Shown piece after piece: positions 5,626 to 7,593 of a stretch of 7,593 nucleotides of DNA (positions are counted from its first letter, which is position 1; every line of letters starts with the position of its first letter). The notes beneath the pieces are model-generated. The model had not been told where the DNA came from and made no database searches. It saw only the letters and a program-made list of their open reading frames with translations. The stretch covers positions 1-7,593 of the forward strand of contig WRNK01000055.1 of assembly GCA_009776675.1 (NCBI GenBank). The letters are read 5' to 3'. Origin of the DNA: Methanimicrococcus sp. Lineage in GTDB: Archaea; Halobacteriota; Methanosarcinia; Methanosarcinales; Methanosarcinaceae. The position numbers were made by a program, and so were the translations under genes.

Positions 5626-7593
5626 TTGCAGCTTACGACTCAAATTTTAATTTTGGTTTTTTTGATTTATTGGATGGCTGTTAATTATTTCAAACGAAAG
5701 GGTGTGCTTGAGAAATATCATATTTCGACATTCGGTCCCATTTTAATGATTGAAACGACACGCGGACTGGATCTGATTGATAAGCTTTCTTATCCGAAAC
5801 GGTTCTGGAAATTGTTTGCAAATACCGGAATTTTGCTTTCAGTTGCCGGTATGATTTTTATTGCTGCTTTGATTTTGTTTTCAGAGTATTCTCTCATCAG
5901 AACATTTTTCGAAGGCGTTGTGGTTCAGCCCGGCCAGCAAAATGAATTGCAGAATATCCTTCTCATTCCGGGTGTGAATGACTACATCCCGTTTTTTTGG
6001 GGCGTGATCGCTCTTATTGTCACTTTGGTTGTTCATGAAATGATGCATGCGATTTTGGCACGCGCCGAAGATGTTCGCCTCGAATCGGTCGGTGTTGCAA
6101 TGGTGGCAGTGCTTCCGATCGGCGGTTTTGCAAAGATCGATTCCAAAGAGCTTTACGGAGATGAGTTTGATGATCCAAACAAGACGCAAATCAGTGAAGA
6201 AGCCTTTTACATGACCGCAACGATTGAAGAAATTCGTGCCTATGAGGCTTATAAAAAAACACAAGAGGCTCAAGAAACTCAGCAGAGCCAAAATCAAGAG
6301 CAAACTCAATATCAAGAGCAGGCTCAATATCAAGAACAAATTCAAAATCAAGAACAGATTCAAAATCGAGAACAAATTCAAAATCAAGAGCAGATTCAAA
6401 ATCAAAAAACTCAAAACAAACCCAAGAAAGTGGCGACAAAAATACAGCAAAGCCGTATCCTTTCAGCAGGCATTACAGCCAACTTTTTTGTGGCTTTTGT
6501 TGCCTTTTTGTTATTTTTCAGCGTTGTTTTAGGCGGCATTCAGCCTATCGGCAGTTTACAAATCTCGGAAATTGATGAAACGTCGCCGGCTTATGAATTT
6601 CTTTACACTTCCGGTTTGACAACAGAGATGATTTTAGTCGGTGTTAATGGTCAAAAAGTCACAGATACTGCCTCTTTGAATCAAGCATTAGAGACGATTC
6701 AGCCGGGCGACTTTGTCGAAATTCAAGCTTCGTATAATCGTGTTCTTCAAAATTATACCGTTCAAACAAGTTCGGATGCTGAAAATATCAACTATGCCGG
6801 TATTTTGATCGGAGACGTCGTCTCCGGCTCGCCTGCGCAGGTTGCAGGTATTCAGCTGGGAATGATTCTTTATCAAGTTGACGGCAAAAATATCTTAAAT
6901 TTAAATGATTTCTCGGAGTTTCTGTCTTCAAAAAATCCGGGGGACACCGTTGTTTATACTGTCAAATCTTTGGATGATAAAGGGCAGCTGATAATTGAAG
7001 AAATAACGGTTGTTTTAGGCTCAGCCCCTTCCGATGCATCAAGACCGTATTTGGGTATTTATTATTCTCAAACACCGGTTTACGTCGGTATTTTGGGTAT
7101 TTCCGTTCTTGAATTTAATTCATCCGCTTATTTGGAATTTTTAAAATCCCTACCATCCTTGTTATTTACATTTGATATCTCTGCACCTTGGGAATCTCTT
7201 ATGACAATGCTTTCCGGCTGGATTTTTATTATGATGCTTCCGCTTCTCGGATTTGCCGGTGGCGGTTTTTCAGGTTTCAGCGGCGCTATTATGCAATTTT
7301 TTGAACCCGTCGGGTGGGCAGCGCCTCTTGGAATTGGTATTTTTTGGATTGCCAATCTTTTATTTTGGATTGCCTGGATTAATTTTTCAGTCGGCTTGTT
7401 TAACTGTTTGCCGGCAATGCCCTTTGACGGCGGTCATCTCTTCCGAATTTATCTGACCAAAATTGCCGAATTGCTCAAAGTTGAATCCAAAAAAGCATCA
7501 CGATTTGCAATGAAAGTAAGTGTTTATGCCAGTGTGTTTATTTTCTTCTCGTTTATGCTTTTATTTATTTGGCCTTACATCAACGGCTTTTTG
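5626..7593 (+). CDS. Site-2 protease family (M50) membrane metalloprotease with two PDZ domains, 3' end outside window
   Basis: The frame is open for 656 codons to the window edge. The TTG at 5626 is set by AGGTGAT upstream and begins MQLTTQ before the first helix (6-20). Further helices are at about 67-86 and 122-145; the latter holds the zinc-binding HEMMH (137-141). A cytoplasm/lumen-undetermined loop (147-270) includes IGGFAKID (165-172) and a Gln-rich hexapeptide array (222-263). Helix 4 is at about 278-302, and two PDZ domains follow (about 305-380 and 386-465; each with the SPA.. and hydrophobic GxxxxVxG pattern). More helices lie at about 528-548, 568-592 and 628-650. FNCLPAMPFDGGH (592-604) is the second catalytic motif, with D601 as third zinc ligand. 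Such enzymes cut substrates within the membrane, in bacteria releasing regulators or clearing signal-peptide remnants. Both active-site motifs are intact, so it is probably active. Only a few residues may be missing, but the stop codon is not seen. Confidence 0.93.
   Translation, partial: MQLTTQILILVFLIYWMAVNYFKRKGVLEKYHISTFGPILMIETTRGLDLIDKLSYPKRFWKLFANTGILLSVAGMIFIAALILFSEYSLIRTFFEGVVVQPGQQNELQNILLIPGVNDYIPFFWGVIALIVTLVVHEMMHAILARAEDVRLESVGVAMVAVLPIGGFAKIDSKELYGDEFDDPNKTQISEEAFYMTATIEEIRAYEAYKKTQEAQETQQSQNQEQTQYQEQAQYQEQIQNQEQIQNREQIQNQEQIQNQKTQNKPKKVATKIQQSRILSAGITANFFVAFVAFLLFFSVVLGGIQPIGSLQISEIDETSPAYEFLYTSGLTTEMILVGVNGQKVTDTASLNQALETIQPGDFVEIQASYNRVLQNYTVQTSSDAENINYAGILIGDVVSGSPAQVAGIQLGMILYQVDGKNILNLNDFSEFLSSKNPGDTVVYTVKSLDDKGQLIIEEITVVLGSAPSDASRPYLGIYYSQTPVYVGILGISVLEFNSSAYLEFLKSLPSLLFTFDISAPWESLMTMLSGWIFIMMLPLLGFAGGGFSGFSGAIMQFFEPVGWAAPLGIGIFWIANLLFWIAWINFSVGLFNCLPAMPFDGGHLFRIYLTKIAELLKVESKKASRFAMKVSVYASVFIFFSFMLLFIWPYINGFL
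6289..6414 (+). repeat. In-frame 18-bp tandem repeat encoding QNQEQI in the M50 protease
   Basis: Six full 18-base units plus a decayed seventh start at 6289, 6307, 6325, 6343, 6361, 6379 and 6397; a typical unit is CAAAATCAAGAACAGATT. They encode QNQEQT, QYQEQA, QYQEQI, QNQEQI, QNREQI, QNQEQI and QNQKTQ. The array lies in the loop between the HEMMH helix and helix 4, flanked by more Gln/Glu/Lys-rich sequence (206-221, 264-275), and keeps the frame. Confidence 0.95.

Noticed and set aside
5466..5684. Phe-rich + strand frame between FKBP and the protease
   Set aside because: It is translation of the T-rich repeat, overlaps the protease start and has no ribosome site.
5881..6450. Minus-strand 189-residue Leu/Ile/Asn-rich frame
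   Set aside because: It is antisense to the M50 protease; its hydrophobic repeat is simply the complement of the QNQEQI units.

Overview
The window reads as a moderately AT-rich euryarchaeal chromosome, most likely from a methanogen. Support comes from a class II (archaeal-type) glyceraldehyde-3-phosphate dehydrogenase, an archaeal large subunit of the clamp loader RFC, an inositol-monophosphatase-like/NAD kinase fusion known from methanogens, TTG starts behind AGGTGAT ribosome sites (complementary to the ATCACCT in the archaeal 16S tail), and archaeal-style TATA boxes. A low-GC relative of Methanosarcinales (for example a Methanimicrococcus-like gut methanogen) would fit, but this is inference from gene content and composition. 

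All six genes lie on the + strand. The 3' half of gap (1-517) is followed by an A-rich spacer of 16-bp tandem units. Next is rfcL (619-2169), whose last two codons and stop form the start of a 35-41 bp repeat present three times. The bifunctional NADP phosphatase/NAD kinase gene follows (2302-4026), and directly after its stop come nine 14-bp units. A small membrane-anchored acidic, His-rich protein with an eight-residue repeat follows at 4264-4605, ending in a stem-loop/T-tract terminator. A gene-free stretch of 309 bases (4606-4914) carries that terminator, three copies of a 14-bp palindromic motif, candidate TATA boxes, a hairpin and a strong ribosome site. It leads into a lipoprotein FKBP-type prolyl isomerase (4915-5427). 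A T-rich degenerate repeat spacer follows, then a site-2-protease-family (M50) membrane metalloprotease with two PDZ domains (5626 to the window end, 3' truncated by the window).

Functionally the window has two halves. The first holds housekeeping genes: central carbon metabolism, DNA replication and NAD(P) balance. The second holds cell-envelope genes: an acidic surface-exposed anchor protein, an externally tethered folding factor and an intramembrane protease, which together suggest envelope protein quality control. No CRISPR array, insertion sequence, tRNA or rRNA gene was seen. The most unusual property is that four of the five gene junctions and two of the coding regions carry their own, mutually unrelated, short tandem repeat.
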